64,000 nt of DNA from Caulobacter hibisci (GTDB lineage Bacteria > Pseudomonadota > Alphaproteobacteria > Caulobacterales > Caulobacteraceae). Numbering within the stretch: position 1 is the stretch's first letter; each line of letters opens with the position of its first letter. The DNA lies in NCBI RefSeq assembly GCF_016135805.1, contig NZ_JADWOX010000001.1:620001-684000 (forward strand), given 5' to 3'. The notes beneath the pieces are model-generated. The model was not told the origin of the DNA, ran no database searches, and saw nothing but the letters and a program-made list of their open reading frames with translations. Positions 1-19,002 of the stretch are shown one piece after another. A program made the translations under genes and the position numbers.

Positions 1-3985
<3,985 letters not shown>

Positions 3986-3994
3986 TCCGGATCT

Positions 3995-4022
3995 CCCTCT
4001 CCCGCCTGAAGGCGGGGGAGGG
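3995..4022 (+). repeat. GC-rich hairpin in rpoB-rpoC spacer
   Basis: A 12-pair stem (one U-G pair) with a TGAA loop, CCCTCTCCCGCC / GGCGGGGGAGGG, sits just after the rpoB stop. No T-run follows, so it is unlikely to be a terminator. It resembles the other CCTCTCCC-type palindromes in this window and could be a dispersed repeat or an RNA processing/stability element. Confidence 0.55.
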
Positions 4023-4083
4023 GCCCTCTTCAGCCGCTCTCTGACTTAGAATTTTCGCGGGCAATCCCGCAGAAGGAACCAAG

Positions 4084-8274
<4,191 letters not shown>

Positions 8275-8312
8275 TCGGCCAGGAGACAGCCTCGCAGGTT
8301 GTGCTAAGCAAG

Positions 8313-8348
8313 GAGCGGTCGGGGAAACCCGGCCGCTCTTTTGTTTTT
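8313..8348 (+). terminator. Rho-independent terminator of rpoBC
   Basis: An 11-pair stem (GAGCGGTCGGG / CCCGGCCGCTC, one U-G pair) with a GAAA tetraloop is followed by TTTTGTTTTT. It lies 38 bases after the rpoC stop and before a separate lipoprotein gene. Confidence 0.95.
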
Positions 8349-8386
8349 CACGACCGCGGTGTGCAGTCGGATGTCGGGGGACATCC

Positions 8387-8920
8387 ATGGTTCGCGAAGC
8401 ACTCGGCGCCGTCGCGCTTCTGACGGGGCTGGCCCTGGCCGCCTGCGCGCCCGAGCCGGCCTCCAAGTCCAAGCCCAAGCCGTCGGACGGCTTCGCCGCC
8501 GCCGACAGGCCGCTGGTCGACGCCGCCTTGGCCCAGGCCAGCAAGACCTTTTCCACGCCGGGGAGCGTGGAGATCCGCGACCTGGTGATCAGCGAGGTCG
8601 AGGGGGAGGGGCGGTCGGTCTGCTTCGACGCGGCCGAGCCGGGTCAGCGCTGGGTCGGTTTCGTGGTCCGCCCGGCGAAGTTTGCCGACGGCATGGAGCT
8701 GGTCGAGGAGCAGGACGCGCTGTCGCCGAGGGCGCGGCCGCAGTGCCGGGCCCTGGTGCTGAAATATCTCGGCGAGCGCGACGTGAATCCGGACGAGGCC
8801 GAGATCGCCTTCAACCAGGCGGGCTGCATGGACATCGACGGCGCCTACTGGGACGCCTGGAAACGGGCCTGCAACGGTCGCCAGACCCGTCCAGCGGGTG
8901 TTGCCGGTGCGGCGCGCTGA
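8387..8920 (+). CDS. Hypothetical lipoprotein
   Basis: A 177 aa protein with a lipoprotein signal: a hydrophobic segment at residues 6-19 ends in the lipobox L17-A18-A19-C20, so the mature protein should be lipid-anchored to an envelope membrane. A Lys/Pro linker (KSKPKPSDGF) follows, then a small soluble domain of about 140 residues with Cys residues that could form disulphides. I do not recognise the family. It starts after the rpoBC terminator and before the chemoreceptor gene, so it is probably a single-gene unit. Function is unknown. Confidence 0.8.
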   Translation: MVREALGAVALLTGLALAACAPEPASKSKPKPSDGFAAADRPLVDAALAQASKTFSTPGSVEIRDLVISEVEGEGRSVCFDAAEPGQRWVGFVVRPAKFADGMELVEEQDALSPRARPQCRALVLKYLGERDVNPDEAEIAFNQAGCMDIDGAYWDAWKRACNGRQTRPAGVAGAAR

Positions 8921-9006
8921 TTTGAGCAACCTTCGATAGAAAATGATCTATCGCAAAAAGACTCGCGTTATTTCAGTGCGTTAAATGAAAATTTCAGCGG
9001 GACGGT

Positions 9007-9033
9007 CGATAAGGGGTGAAAGTCTCCTTATCG
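9007..9033 (+). promoter_or_regulatory. Inverted repeat directly upstream of the chemoreceptor gene
   Basis: A perfect 8-base inverted repeat (CGATAAGG, 11-base gap, CCTTATCG) ends 10 bases before the ATG of the chemoreceptor gene. It could be an operator or an mRNA hairpin overlapping the ribosome-binding region, because no good Shine-Dalgarno is seen elsewhere. Regulatory role is inference. Confidence 0.4.
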
Positions 9034-9043
9034 CCCGGACCCC

Positions 9044-10838
9044 ATGCGCTCGGACATCTCCACCAAGGTCAGCCTGACCATCGCCGCGGCTTTCGCCGTC
9101 CTGCTGGCCGGTCTCCTGGGCGTCGTCGCCTGGAGCTCGCTCGGCTTCGCCAAGCGCCAGGCCGTGGCCCAGCAGGAAACCAGCATGCGCGTGGCCTGGG
9201 ACGTCATCGGCCGCCAGGGCCAGGCGTTCCACCGCGAGGGCGACCAACTGCTGGTCGGCGATCACGCCCTCAACGGCGACCTGGCCGGCGTCGACCGGGT
9301 CAAGGCCCTGGCCGGGGGCGTGGCCACCGTGTTCATGGGCGACACCCGGATCACCACCAATGTCGAGAAGCCGGACGGCTCGCGCGCCGTCGGCACCACC
9401 CTGGCCAAGGGCCCGGTCTATGAGGCCGTGCTCGGTCGCGGCGAGGCCTATCGCGGCGAGACCCAGATCCTCAAGCGCGACTACTTCGTCGCCTACGACC
9501 CGATCAAGGACGCCTCGGGCCAGGTGATCGGCGTGATGTTCGTCGGCGTGCCCAAGGCCGACTATTTCGGTCCCGTCTATCGCCAGCTGGCCTGGCTTGG
9601 CGTGGCCGGCCTGGTGCTGGGCCTGGCCGGCGGCGTCGCCTCGGTCGTGACCGTGCGCCGCCAGCTGTCGCCGCTGAAGACCCTGCGCGAGGCCATGGCC
9701 CGGCTGATGAAGGGCGACCTGTCGGTGGCCCTGCCGTTCGCCGGCCGCCGCGACGACATCGGCCTGATGGCCGACGCCGTCCACGCCTTCCGCGACGACG
9801 CCGAGGCCAAGCAGCGCATCGAGGCCGACGCCGCCAGCCATCGCGACCAGAGCGAGGCCGAGCGCGCCGCCGCCCAGGCCCGCGACGCCCGCGCCGCCCG
9901 CGAGCAGGGCCTGGTCGTCGACAGCCTGGCCCACGGCCTGGAGCGCCTGTCGAACGGCGACCTGACCGTGCGCCTCGAGCAGCCCTTCGCCCATGACTAC
10001 GAGGGTCTGCGCAGCGACTTCAACCAGGCCGTCGAACGCCTGGAGACGGCCATGAGCGCCGTGGTCGACGCCGTCGGCACGCTGAACGCCGGGGCCGGCG
10101 CCATCGCCGACGCCTCGTCCGACATTTCCAACCGCACCGAGCAGCAGGCCGCCAGCCTCGAAGAGACCGCCGCGGCGCTGGACGAGGTCACCGTCACCGT
10201 CCGTCGCACCGCCGAGGGCGCGCGCGGGGCCCACGAGGCCGTCCGTGAAGCCCAGGCCGAGGCCGGCCGCTCGCGCAGCGTCGTGAAGGACACCATCGCC
10301 GCCATCGGCGGCGTCGAGGCCTCGTCGCGCCAGGTCGGCCAGATCGTCGGCGTCATCGACGAGATCGCCTTCCAGACCAACCTTCTGGCTCTACGCCGGC
10401 GTCGAGGCGGCCCGCGCCGGGGATGCGGGCAAGGGCTTCGCGGTCGTCGCCCAGGAAGTCCGCGCGCTGGCCCAGCGCTCGGCCGAGGCGGCCAAGGAGA
10501 TCAAGGTCCACATCGCCGACAGCGCCCGTCAGGTCGAGGCCGGGGTGAAGCTGGTGGGCCGCACCGGCGAGGCGCTGCAGAAGATCGTCGCCCAGGTCGA
10601 GGCCATCGACGGCATCGTCAGCGAGATCGCCGCCGGCGCCCAGGAACAGTCGGCGGGCCTGTCGCAGGTCAACACCGCCGTCAACCAGATGGACCAGGGC
10701 GCCCAGCGCAACGCCGCCCTGATCAGCCGCTCGGCCGGCGACAGCCGCAACCTCGTCTCGGCGGCCGACGAGCTCTCGGGCATGGTCGCCCGCTTCCGCA
10801 CCAGCCCGGTCGGCGCCCAGCAGCGCCGCGCCGGTTAA
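9044..10838 (+). pseudogene. Methyl-accepting chemotaxis protein, frameshifted in the signalling tip
   Basis: A transmembrane chemoreceptor: TM1 at about residues 12-35, a periplasmic Cache-type sensor domain, TM2 at about 182-204, a HAMP domain, then the coiled-coil methylation and signalling region. The most conserved stretch of the family, [23 protein letters not shown] at the CheA/CheW-contact tip, is interrupted after LLA: the DNA reads CTGGCTCT-ACGCCGGC where CTGGCTCTGAACGCCGGC is expected. Two bases are missing at 10392/10393. From 10395 the normal frame resumes in another register ([30 protein letters not shown]... in overlapping pieces) and runs to the TAA at 10838. The uncorrected frame reads nonsense to 10969. 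This is either a real recent inactivation or a sequencing error; nothing else in the gene looks decayed. Confidence 0.85.
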
Positions 10839-10848
10839 GGCCGGGCCT

Positions 10849-11571
10849 TCAGTTCCTGGGCCTGCCCAGGGCGTCCGTGCCCGGCAGGCCCAGGGGGATC
10901 TCCTTCATCTTGCCCAGGCCGTCGCGGCTGCGATGGTCGATGCCAGGCCCCATCGGGGATTCCTGGTAGCGGCGGTAGGCCTCCTGCGCCGCGGCCTGGC
11001 GGTCGAAGCCGGCGCGCTTGGCAGCCTCGATCGGCGCGGCGTAATCCGGCGCCTTGCGCGAGGCCTCGCCCCAGCGCTCGTCACAGCGTTCCTGTTCGCG
11101 CCGGTTGAGGCCGACGGCCTTGCCGTTGGCGCAGCCGGTGCCGCTGCCGCGCAGGGCCGTCTTCAGGTCGCCGCCGGGCTGGGCGCCGGGCAGGGGCGCA
11201 GGATGGTCGCCGGCTCCGCGTCCGCGCGCGCCCGTCGCCGGGGCGGCGACGAACGGGGAGGGGGCGATTCCCGTTGGCGCGGCCCGGCGGGCCTCCCGTG
11301 GATTCGGCAGGGGCGCGGCGGCCGCCGCCGGGGCCTCGCGCGCCGTCTCCCGAGGGATCTCGGGCGGCGTGTTCGTCACCAGGTCGATGGTCACCGTCGA
11401 GACCGCGTCCTGGTCGGGAAACACCGTCCGCACGGGCAGGGCCAGCCAGGCCAGCACCGCCAGATGCAGCACCGCCGAGCCGCCGGCGATGGCCCAGAAC
11501 CGCTTGTCCGGCCTGGGCTGGCCGGGCGCGTCGAGCAGGAGCGTTATGGACCGCGCGGCGGTTTCGACCAC
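10849..11571 (-). CDS. TonB-like, membrane-anchored protein
   Basis: About 240 aa. A single hydrophobic segment (FWAIAGGSAVLHLAVLAWLA) near the N-terminus is followed by a long Ala/Pro/Arg-rich stretch and a C-terminal charged domain with GTGCANG and EQERCDERWGEA, whose Cys pair may be linked. This layout (short cytoplasmic end, one anchor, Pro-rich periplasmic spacer) is that of TonB-type energy transducers, but I do not see a convincing TonB C-terminal domain, so the function is open. The frame is open further upstream; I chose the GTG at 11571 because it gives a short pre-anchor segment, but a TTG at 11589 is equally possible. It converges on the chemoreceptor gene and diverges from rpsL. 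Confidence 0.65.
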   Translation of the reverse strand: MVETAARSITLLLDAPGQPRPDKRFWAIAGGSAVLHLAVLAWLALPVRTVFPDQDAVSTVTIDLVTNTPPEIPRETAREAPAAAAAPLPNPREARRAAPTGIAPSPFVAAPATGARGRGAGDHPAPLPGAQPGGDLKTALRGSGTGCANGKAVGLNRREQERCDERWGEASRKAPDYAAPIEAAKRAGFDRQAAAQEAYRRYQESPMGPGIDHRSRDGLGKMKEIPLGLPGTDALGRPRN

Positions 11572-11925
11572 GAAGGACTCGACAGGCAAGGAGAGGTTGC
11601 AGGTCGAGGCTGGCGACCGCTGATGGCGAAAGCGTGGCCTTCGCGATCGTGCTAAACCTTCCATTAACCGACGCGGAAGGCGGTGATTGACGTGGAGCCC
11701 CTTCGCGAGTAGGTTCCGCGCTCTTTTCGAGGTGGGTCTTAACGCCCGTCCTGATGAGCGCCCGTCCATCAACCGACGGCAGGCCCGCCGGAACGCTTTC
11801 CGCGTCCCGGCGAGTTTCGTGTTTATCGGGTCTCCAACCGGAGCCTTGAAGCCGGAAAGAAGAACAACAAGGACCCTGAAGCGCTTCGGCCGAAAGGCAC
11901 ACGCTTCCATCAGAGCAGAGACTTA
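11572..11925. other. Intergenic region: str operon promoter and leader
   Basis: A 354-base divergent spacer between the TonB-like gene (minus) and rpsL (plus). It contains the rpsL promoter at 11687-11715 and a leader of about 200 bases. Small open frames here (for example 11687-11926 plus) have no ribosome site or family resemblance. The promoter of the minus-strand gene was not identified. Confidence 0.6.
11687..11715 (+). promoter_or_regulatory. Promoter of the str operon
   Basis: TTGACG (11687-11692), a 17-base spacer, then TAGGTT (11710-11715). It matches a housekeeping-sigma promoter of the Caulobacter type and predicts a start near 11722, giving a leader of about 200 bases before rpsL. 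Confidence 0.7.
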
Positions 11926-12297
11926 ATGCCTACCGTCAACCAGCTCATCCGCAAGCCGCGCTCTCCGAAGCCGGTCCGGAACAAGGTGCCCGCCCTGAAG
12001 GGCTGCCCCCAACGTCGCGGCGTCTGCACCCGCGTCTACACGACGACCCCGAAGAAGCCGAACTCGGCTCTGCGTAAGGTCGCCAAGGTCCGTCTGACCA
12101 CCGGCATCGAAGCCGTGTGCTACATTCCGGGCGAAGGCCACAACCTGCAGGAGCACTCGGTGGTGCTCATCCGCGGCGGCCGCGTCAAGGACTTGCCCGG
12201 CGTCCGCTACCACATCCTGCGCGGCGTCCTCGACACCCAAGGTGTCAAGGATCGTAAGCAGCGTCGTTCGCTCTACGGCGCCAAGCGTCCGAAGTAA
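11926..12297 (+). CDS. rpsL: 30S ribosomal protein S12
   Basis: A 123 aa decoding-centre protein. It contains [18 protein letters not shown] and [12 protein letters not shown], the two loops that contact helix 44 of 16S rRNA. The lysines whose substitution gives streptomycin resistance are present, so the protein looks wild type. It is the first gene of the str operon (rpsL-rpsG-fusA-tuf) and follows a roughly 200-base leader. Confidence 0.98.
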   Translation: MPTVNQLIRKPRSPKPVRNKVPALKGCPQRRGVCTRVYTTTPKKPNSALRKVAKVRLTTGIEAVCYIPGEGHNLQEHSVVLIRGGRVKDLPGVRYHILRGVLDTQGVKDRKQRRSLYGAKRPK

Positions 12298-12310
12298 GGA
12301 ATAGAAGAAG

Positions 12311-12784
12311 ATGTCCCGCCGCCGTCGCGCCGAGAAACGCCAAGTCCTGCCGGATCCCAAGTTTGGGGACCTGATCGTCACGAAGTTCATGAACTACGTG
12401 ATGTACGAGGGCAAAAAAGCCGTCGCTGAAAACATCATCTATGGTGCTTTCGACATCCTGGAAAACAAGCGCAAGGACCAAGGTCCGCTTGAGACCTTCC
12501 ACTCCGCCCTGGACAACGTCGCCCCGGCGATCGAAGTCCGGTCGCGCCGCGTCGGCGGCGCCACCTATCAGGTGCCGGTGGAAGTCCGTCCGGACCGTCG
12601 TCGCGCCCTGGCCATCCGTTGGCTGGTGACCGCCGCTCGCAAGCGCGGTGAAAACACCATGACCGAAAAGCTGGCTGGTGAGCTCCTCGACGCTTCCAAC
12701 AACCGCGGCACCGCGGTGAAGAAGCGCGAAGACACCCACAAGATGGCTGAAGCCAACCGGGCCTTCTCGCACTACCGCTGGTAA
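12311..12784 (+). CDS. rpsG: 30S ribosomal protein S7
   Basis: A 157 aa protein that nucleates assembly of the 30S head by binding 16S rRNA. It starts [10 protein letters not shown] and carries the family segments [27 protein letters not shown] and [10 protein letters not shown]. The ATG follows an AAGGA at the end of rpsL, 13 bases away, so the two genes are translated from one mRNA. In other bacteria S7 represses this operon by binding its mRNA. Confidence 0.98.
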   Translation: MSRRRRAEKRQVLPDPKFGDLIVTKFMNYVMYEGKKAVAENIIYGAFDILENKRKDQGPLETFHSALDNVAPAIEVRSRRVGGATYQVPVEVRPDRRRALAIRWLVTAARKRGENTMTEKLAGELLDASNNRGTAVKKREDTHKMAEANRAFSHYRW

Positions 12785-12807
12785 CCTTTCTTACCAGCAC
12801 TCTTTCA

Positions 12808-12840
12808 GGCGCGGGCGGTTTGCGATAAACCGCCCGCGCC
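12808..12840 (+). promoter_or_regulatory. Strong hairpin between rpsG and fusA
   Basis: A perfect 14-pair stem (GGCGCGGGCGGTTT / AAACCGCCCGCGCC) with a 5-base loop. Only three Ts follow, after GCACG, so it is not a classical terminator. It could mark an RNA processing site, act as a partial attenuator, or be the place where S7 acts. The sequence shows only the hairpin. Confidence 0.55.
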
Positions 12841-12898
12841 GCACGTTTAAATCCCGGTCGTGTCCGTCAGGGCCGTCCCGTTTCGCAGAGCGATCGCT

Positions 12899-14977
<2,079 letters not shown>

Positions 14978-15011
14978 GCTTTCCGTTTCGGAAAAGCCTA
15001 GACGCTGGATT

Positions 15012-15037
15012 GAAAGGGGTTCAAAGGAGCCCCTTTC
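15012..15037 (+). promoter_or_regulatory. Hairpin in fusA-tuf spacer
   Basis: A perfect 8-pair stem GAAAGGGG / CCCCTTTC with a 10-base loop. It sits in the 119-base spacer between fusA and tuf. A second small stem, CCCC-TCT-GGGG, lies at about 15071-15081. These may separate tuf expression from fusA or protect mRNA ends; no T-run marks a terminator. Confidence 0.4.
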
Positions 15038-15096
15038 GCCCCACCCCAGAAGTTCAATCAATCTGAAGGCCCCTCTGGGGTCCTGGAGCTAAGAAG

Positions 15097-16287
<1,191 letters not shown>

Positions 16288-16318
16288 TCGACGCTTCTAG
16301 CTTCGGCTGACAAAGCGA

Positions 16319-16352
16319 AGGCCCCGGAGGAAACTCCGGGGCCTTTTCTTTT
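16319..16352 (+). terminator. Rho-independent terminator of the str operon
   Basis: A perfect 11-pair stem AGGCCCCGGAG / CTCCGGGGCCT with a GAAA loop is followed by TTTCTTTTG, 31 bases after the tuf stop. Confidence 0.95.
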
Positions 16353-16366
16353 GGGCTCTGCTTATG

Positions 16367-16422
16367 ACCCTCTCCCATAGGGAGAGGAGGGGCCCACGCG
16401 AAGCGTGGGAGGGTGAGGGGGT
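16367..16422. repeat. Double palindrome of the CCTCTCCC...GGGAGAGG type
   Basis: Two adjacent hairpins: CCTCTCCC-ATA-GGGAGAGG (16369-16387) and CCCACGC-GAA-GCGTGGG (16393-16409), then AGGGTGAGGGGGT. This composite is typical of dispersed intergenic repeats in GC-rich proteobacteria. A related stem occurs at 54570. Confidence 0.65.
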
Positions 16423-16481
16423 ACGCCGCCAACCGGCGTGCCGGCACTGGCTCTACCGCGTCAAGCCAACAAACTCCGCCT

Positions 16482-16502
16482 CCCTCGCCCTCGTGGCGAG
16501 GG
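16482..16502. repeat. Short palindrome
   Basis: An 8-base inverted repeat CCCTCGCC-CTCGT-GGCGAGGG, part of the palindrome cluster after tuf. Confidence 0.45.
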
Positions 16503-16515
16503 CCCATGCCGGCGA

Positions 16516-16553
16516 CCGCTCAAACCTTGATCGTCCTGCAAAGGTCTGAGCGG
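16516..16553. repeat. Imperfect inverted repeat
   Basis: CCGCTCAAACCTT and AAGGTCTGAGCGG pair over 12 of 13 positions around a 12-base loop. It has no T-run and belongs to the same cluster of palindromes. Confidence 0.45.
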
Positions 16554-16566
16554 CTGAACGATGGAT

Positions 16567-16585
16567 CCTGGGCACAAGGCCCAGG
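16567..16585. repeat. Short palindrome
   Basis: CCTGGGC-ACAAG-GCCCAGG within GATCCTGGGCACAAGGCCCA, which resembles a common alphaproteobacterial intergenic repeat (GGATCCTCGGGT...ACCCGAGG type). Confidence 0.45.
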
Positions 16586-17233
16586 AAGGCGATTTTAGGT
16601 TGGGCGGACGGGGATTGGCGCTCGTCCATCCCCATCGCCACGAGAACGAACCCCAGCCCAATCAAAGCCATATAACTTTCTCACCCGAACTTATCAGACG
16701 CGTCGAAACCGCCGGCATAATCACAGCTGTCCCGTCGCAGGGAGAGGGCGCAAGGATCCGGCCCGAAGCGTGCGACGGCGATGCGATCGAGCGGGGCTGA
16801 GGGAGCTGCGTGAGCAGGGCCTGAAAGCTTAAATGAGGATGGGGGACGTAAACCCATCCATCGGGAGCTTGCCCAATAGGCTCCCGCCCGTCCGAGGGTC
16901 CGCGCCGCATGCACGCCTGGCCGCCAAGAAACGGGGCGCATTGCATGGGGAAGGGGCACAGGGCGGAAGAGGCCCGCGCGTCCCGGCCTGAGGTTCAACG
17001 ATCGCGCGGGGCGTCAGAGCTTCGTCGAAACGGTGTTCTTCCATAGCAAATCCGGGCGTCGCCCGGACGCCCCGCGCCCTCTCCACATCCCCTTCGCAGC
17101 CGCGGCGCGAGGCGGCGCCGCCGTGCGTATCGCTTCGGTTTCGCACCCTTGCCGCCGGGAAATATGGGCCTGCGTCGGGTCGGATAGAACGGTGTTCGCG
17201 GCGTGTCGGGGGATGCGGCGCGCCGGAGGGATC

Positions 17234-18385
17234 ATGGACGACGGACACGCCGTGCGCGCGGCGCTGCAGGAGGCGAGCGCGGCCTTGGGGCGGGGCGACC
17301 CGGCGGCGGCCGAGCGCCGGCTGGCCCAGGCCGAGCGCGCGGCGCCCGCCGACCTGGACATCAAGCTGCAACTAGCCCTGGTCAAGCGGCTGTCCGGCCG
17401 GCTCGAAGAGGCCGTGGCCGTGCTCGATCAGGCCCTGGCCATCGACCCCTACTGTTTTCTGGCCCTGCTCTCCAAGGGAGCGATCGTCGAGCGCCAGGGC
17501 CAGGCCCGCGCGGCCGCCCGCATCTACAAGGACGCCCTGGCCATCGCGCCGGCTGACCTGCCGCCGGGCCTGGCCGCCCCCGTCGCCCGGACCCGCGCGG
17601 CCGTCGAGCGCAACGCCGAGGACCTGGAGGCCTTCCTGCGCGCCCGGGTGTCGGCGCGGGACCTGCCGCCGCGCTTCGCCGAGGGGCTCGAGGTCTATGC
17701 CGGCCGCAAGCGCGTCTACAATTCACAGCCCCTGCTGCTGCACTATCCCGGCCTGCCGTCGATCCCGTTCTTCGAGCGCGAGCACTTCCCCTGGCTGCCG
17801 GACCTGGAGGCGGCCACAGACATTGTCCGCGACGAACTGCTGGCGTCGCTCGACCCGGCCCTGACCGGTTTCGACCCCTATATCGCCTATCCGCCCGGCG
17901 CCCCGGTGAACCAGTGGGAGGAACTGAACCACTCCCGCAAATGGACCTCCAAATGGCTCTGGAAGGACGGCCAGGTCCAGGCCGAGGTCCAGTCGGCGCA
18001 TCCCCGGACCACGGCCCTGCTCGACAGCCTGCCCCTGGCCCGCCAGGCCGGCTTCTCGCCGACGGCGGTGTTCTCGGCCCTTGAGCCGCGCACCCACATC
18101 CCGCCCCACACCGGCTCGACCAATGTGCGGCTGCTGGTCCACCTGCCGCTGATCCTGCCCGGTCCGGCCCGCTTCCGGGTCGGCAATCACACGCGCTCCT
18201 GGGAGATGGGCAAGGCCTGGGTGTTCGACGACACGATCGAGCACGAGGCCTGGAACGACGCCGACCAGACGCGGGTGATCCTGATCTTCGACGTCTGGAA
18301 CCCGCTGCTGGGCGAAGGGGAGCGGGCGATGATCACCGAGATGATGACGGCCCGCCGCGCCTTCTACGCGGCCGAGGGGGAGTGA
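17234..18385 (+). CDS. TPR protein with aspartyl/asparaginyl beta-hydroxylase domain
   Basis: A 383 aa protein. Residues about 5-110 are tetratricopeptide-like helices, and residues about 185-355 match the AspH-type iron/2-oxoglutarate dioxygenase fold: HTGSTNVRLLVHLPLILP and WEMGKAWVFDDTIEHEAWND. The iron ligands would be His292 and His337; as in the AspH family there is no acidic third ligand. It should hydroxylate Asp/Asn side chains of a protein or a small substrate; the target is unknown. The frame is open from 17033, but the ATG at 17234 has a clear GGAGGG ribosome site. A secreted-protein gene follows after one base. Confidence 0.85.
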   Translation: MDDGHAVRAALQEASAALGRGDPAAAERRLAQAERAAPADLDIKLQLALVKRLSGRLEEAVAVLDQALAIDPYCFLALLSKGAIVERQGQARAAARIYKDALAIAPADLPPGLAAPVARTRAAVERNAEDLEAFLRARVSARDLPPRFAEGLEVYAGRKRVYNSQPLLLHYPGLPSIPFFEREHFPWLPDLEAATDIVRDELLASLDPALTGFDPYIAYPPGAPVNQWEELNHSRKWTSKWLWKDGQVQAEVQSAHPRTTALLDSLPLARQAGFSPTAVFSALEPRTHIPPHTGSTNVRLLVHLPLILPGPARFRVGNHTRSWEMGKAWVFDDTIEHEAWNDADQTRVILIFDVWNPLLGEGERAMITEMMTARRAFYAAEGE

Positions 18386-18386
18386 G

Positions 18387-18917
18387 ATGACGACGACGAG
18401 ACGAACGACGGCGGCCCTGGTCGCCATGGTCCTGGCGGCGGGCGGAGCGGCCCGCGCCGGCGAGGCCGGCCAGGCCCAGCCGAAGGCCATCCGCGAGGTG
18501 CTGGACTGCCGCGCCGTTCCCTTGGCCGAGCGCCTGGCCTGTTTCGAGGCGGCGGCGAACGCCCTGGCGGCGGCGACCGACGCGGGCGAGGTGGTGGCGA
18601 TCGATCGGGGCCAGGCCCGCGCCGCCCGCCGCGCCGCCTTCGGCCTGCCGCTGGACGGCCTGGCCTTCCTCGACCGCGCGGTGAAGGCCGAGGAGGCCGA
18701 TCGCCTGACCGGAACCGTCAAGGCCTTCAAGCGGCTGGCGGGTGTCGGCTATGTCCGGGTCGAGCTGGAGGACGGGTCGGTGTGGCGGCAGATCTCGGGC
18801 GATCCCGACCAGCCCGTCCGCGCCGGCGCCTCGGTGGTGGTCGAGCGCGCGGCCCTGGGCAGCTTCGTCATGCGCGTCGACGGCCGCCCGCCCTTCAAGG
18901 TCCATCGCGACATCTGA
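18387..18917 (+). CDS. Hypothetical secreted protein
   Basis: A 176 aa protein with a Sec signal peptide (residues 1-24, cleavage near GGAARA/GEA). The mature part has a short helical segment with two cysteines (DCRAVPLAERLACFEAAA) and a C-terminal part with YVRVELEDGSVWRQI that looks like a small beta barrel. The C...ERLACFE pattern recurs in several uncharacterised proteobacterial envelope proteins. It begins one base after the hydroxylase gene with a GGGGGA ribosome site, so the pair is probably an operon. Function unknown. Confidence 0.75.
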   Translation: MTTTRRTTAALVAMVLAAGGAARAGEAGQAQPKAIREVLDCRAVPLAERLACFEAAANALAAATDAGEVVAIDRGQARAARRAAFGLPLDGLAFLDRAVKAEEADRLTGTVKAFKRLAGVGYVRVELEDGSVWRQISGDPDQPVRAGASVVVERAALGSFVMRVDGRPPFKVHRDI

Positions 18918-18920
18918 ACC

Positions 18921-18955
18921 CCAAAAGAAAACGGCGGGCCGCGGGGCCCGCCGTT
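18921..18955 (-). terminator. Terminator of the TonB-dependent receptor gene
   Basis: A perfect 11-pair stem AACGGCGGGCC / GGCCCGCCGTT with a 4-base loop. Read on the minus strand it is followed by TTTTCTTTTGG, a good intrinsic terminator for the receptor gene ending at 19003. On the plus strand it lies just past the secreted-protein gene and may stop that transcript less efficiently. Confidence 0.85.
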
Positions 18956-19002
18956 CGCCTTTCCGCTGGTCGCGGCTCCGGTCGCCCGGAGCCGCGCGCT
19001 GC

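Larger units (their letters stand above)
16353..17233. other. Long gene-poor intergenic region
   Basis: About 880 bases between the tuf terminator and the AspH-like gene hold no gene I can support. They contain a run of palindromes listed separately (16367, 16482, 16516, 16567), followed by mixed-composition sequence with only short overlapping open frames lacking ribosome sites or recognisable domains. No tRNA fold was found. It looks like a place where small repeats or gene remnants have collected. Confidence 0.6.

Noticed and set aside
16288..16900. Possible tRNA-Trp or secE/nusG block after tuf
   Set aside because: Common order in other bacteria, but no cloverleaf with TTCRA loop or SecE/NusG motif was found.
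16364..16998. Several 60-105 codon open frames after tuf
   Set aside because: They overlap each other on both strands, cross palindromes and have no ribosome sites.
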